DNA from: Paenibacillus plantarum
Lineage (GTDB): Bacteria > Bacillota > Bacilli > Paenibacillales > NBRC-103111
Direction: 5' to 3'
DNA length: 64,000 nucleotides
NCBI RefSeq assembly: GCF_013141695.1
Contig: NZ_WHNY01000004.1
Coordinates: forward strand, 310,001 to 374,000
Part shown: positions 63,084 to 64,000 of the stretch, one piece after another
Layout: each line of letters begins with the position of its first letter
Position numbering within the stretch: position 1 is the first letter of the stretch
Notes under the pieces: generated by a model
The model's input: only the letters and a program-made list of their open reading frames with translations
Database searches by the model: none
What the model was told of the DNA's origin: nothing
Made by a program: the position numbers and the translations under genes

Positions 63084-63255
63084 CTTGTCAAATGATAAGT
63101 CGCTTGCAAACTCACTATAACTGGATTAGAGATTATCCGTATATTCTCTTTGCTGAACCAAACTCCAGACAACGCTGCTTCTAATTCAATTATCATTAGT
63201 TAGCATCATTATCATTCGTTAAGATTAAAGCATTGATCCTCCTTTAATTACTGGA
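63084..63255. other. Intergenic region upstream of the importer unit
   Basis: 172 nt that should contain the promoter for the importer genes. A strong ribosome-site-like AAAGGAGG followed by ATG-CTT-TAA (about 63225-63245, minus) stands out; it would encode only two codons. No other feature recognised. Confidence 0.45.
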
Positions 63256-64000
63256 TTAAAGGCCTAGATCTCGCAAATCCATCTTATACACGTGGCGCTG
63301 TCCTTCATGAGTTGAATCGAAGGAGATCAACGTGCCCTGTCGATTCCAGCGTGGATGCAGATCACAGCGGATATCACCGTCCAGTTCAGGCAGCGAATAA
63401 TACGAGGCAAGTTTGATCCCCTTTTGGGTTTGTAAATTGTAGATATACAAATGTCGATATGATTCGCTATCTGGATAACTGTCATAGAGCATGAATCGCC
63501 GATCTGGCGAGTAACTGCAATGTCCATCCTCGAGGAAAAACGACTTGTCGATCGTCTCTACCTCGCGCGTCTTGTCTTTCCACACATACAGTTGAGCCCC
63601 CTCAGGATTGGTTGCCGCTTCACCAGCATGAATCGTCAGACACTCACGATCCTTCCAATGATAATGCGACGCATATCCGTAGTCGGCAAGCAAGAATAAA
63701 TCGGAACCATCCGTATTCATCGTTACGACGGCTGTTTTCCAAATTTTTTCTTTATCTGGAAAACAGCGCACCAGAACGACAAGACGGGTGCCGTCCGTGG
63801 TGAAGGTGATGTGGTTGATCAATATTTTCCTGTCCTCACCTTGAAAATATGCTTTCGTAAACTCCCATATCCGTTGCAAAGAAATCGCCTGCCGACTGCT
63901 TCCTGACAACAGGTCAATCAGATAGATGCCATCATCTTGCGGATAGGGGACGTTCGCGTATGGGTCTGATTCGCCAGCATAGCCGTATCCCGGTCGGAAA
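63256..64000 (-). CDS. Cytoplasmic propeller protein, PL22/TolB-like (N-terminus cut by window edge)
   Basis: The minus frame is open from the stop at 63256 to the right edge (248 codons seen). Propeller blades typical of PL22 and PD40/TolB-like proteins are visible: CSYSPDRRFMLYDSYP, LHPRWNRQGTLISF and DSTHEGQRHVYKMDL. Upstream of residue 1 of the visible ATG-type frame it still reads YPQDDGIYLIDL, so the true start lies beyond 64000. It precedes the importer unit on the same strand. A cytoplasmic uronide-processing role is likely, but the PL22 metal site cannot be checked here. Confidence 0.75.
   Translation of the reverse strand, partial: FRPGYGYAGESDPYANVPYPQDDGIYLIDLLSGSSRQAISLQRIWEFTKAYFQGEDRKILINHITFTTDGTRLVVLVRCFPDKEKIWKTAVVTMNTDGSDLFLLADYGYASHYHWKDRECLTIHAGEAATNPEGAQLYVWKDKTREVETIDKSFFLEDGHCSYSPDRRFMLYDSYPDSESYRHLYIYNLQTQKGIKLASYYSLPELDGDIRCDLHPRWNRQGTLISFDSTHEGQRHVYKMDLRDLGL

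Noticed and set aside
1..64000. CRISPR, phage, transposon or secondary-metabolite system
   Set aside because: No spaced repeats, transposase, integrase, capsid or synthase genes were found; only two copies of one short repeat.

Overview
The window looks like part of a Paenibacillus-type chromosome (Bacillota, Paenibacillaceae). Supporting signs are strong AGGAGG-type ribosome sites, five LplB/YtcP/LipO or MalEFG-type sugar importers that all lack an ATPase gene, YesM/YesN two-component systems, very large membrane-bound AraC regulators, SLH cell-surface repeats, a Spo0E-like phosphatase, and CcpA-type cre boxes. No rRNA, tRNA, CRISPR array, transposase or phage gene was seen. The identification rests on family resemblance only.

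The window is one long carbohydrate-use island. Region A (1-4.8 kb) has the 3' part of a YesM-like kinase facing away from a MalEFG-type importer. Region B (4.9-19.2 kb) is a minus-strand regulon: enolase-superfamily dehydratase, 2-hydroxyacid dehydrogenase and BNR sialidase-like protein, then a YesN regulator with an unusually large double-sensor YesM kinase, then a LipO/LplB/LplC importer and a NodB-type deacetylase-like protein. A secreted BNR protein with two LamG modules diverges from it. Two of its units share a 42-bp upstream element, which suggests co-regulation. Region C (19.3-21.1 kb) is a gene graveyard: a frameshifted glycan-binding relic fused to a ribokinase relic, followed by a small Spo0E-like gene.

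Region D (21.2-34.0 kb) holds a second deacetylase paralogue with an internal deletion, a GH43/GH130-like propeller, and two giant secreted clan-A glycosidases (1644 and 1363 aa). Between the two giants lies an SLH-anchored cohesin protein, and the second giant ends in cohesin plus dockerin. This is a candidate small surface-anchored enzyme complex. Both giants have cre boxes upstream.

Regions E-G (34-64 kb) point to pectin or rhamnogalacturonan. They hold three LplB-LplC-LipO importers, three membrane-sensor AraC regulators, a PL22 oligogalacturonate lyase, a divergent PL22-like propeller and a third propeller cut by the window edge, a GH105-type unsaturated uronyl hydrolase with an extra N-terminal half, an SGNH esterase, a 1343-aa secreted beta-helix protein and a FAD oxidoreductase. 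The proposed flow is extracellular cleavage by beta-helix and clan-A enzymes, import of oligosaccharides powered by a shared MsmX-type ATPase encoded elsewhere, and cytoplasmic breakdown by PL22 and GH105 enzymes. A relic of the divergent PL22-like gene and a roughly 140-bp repeat show local duplication and decay.
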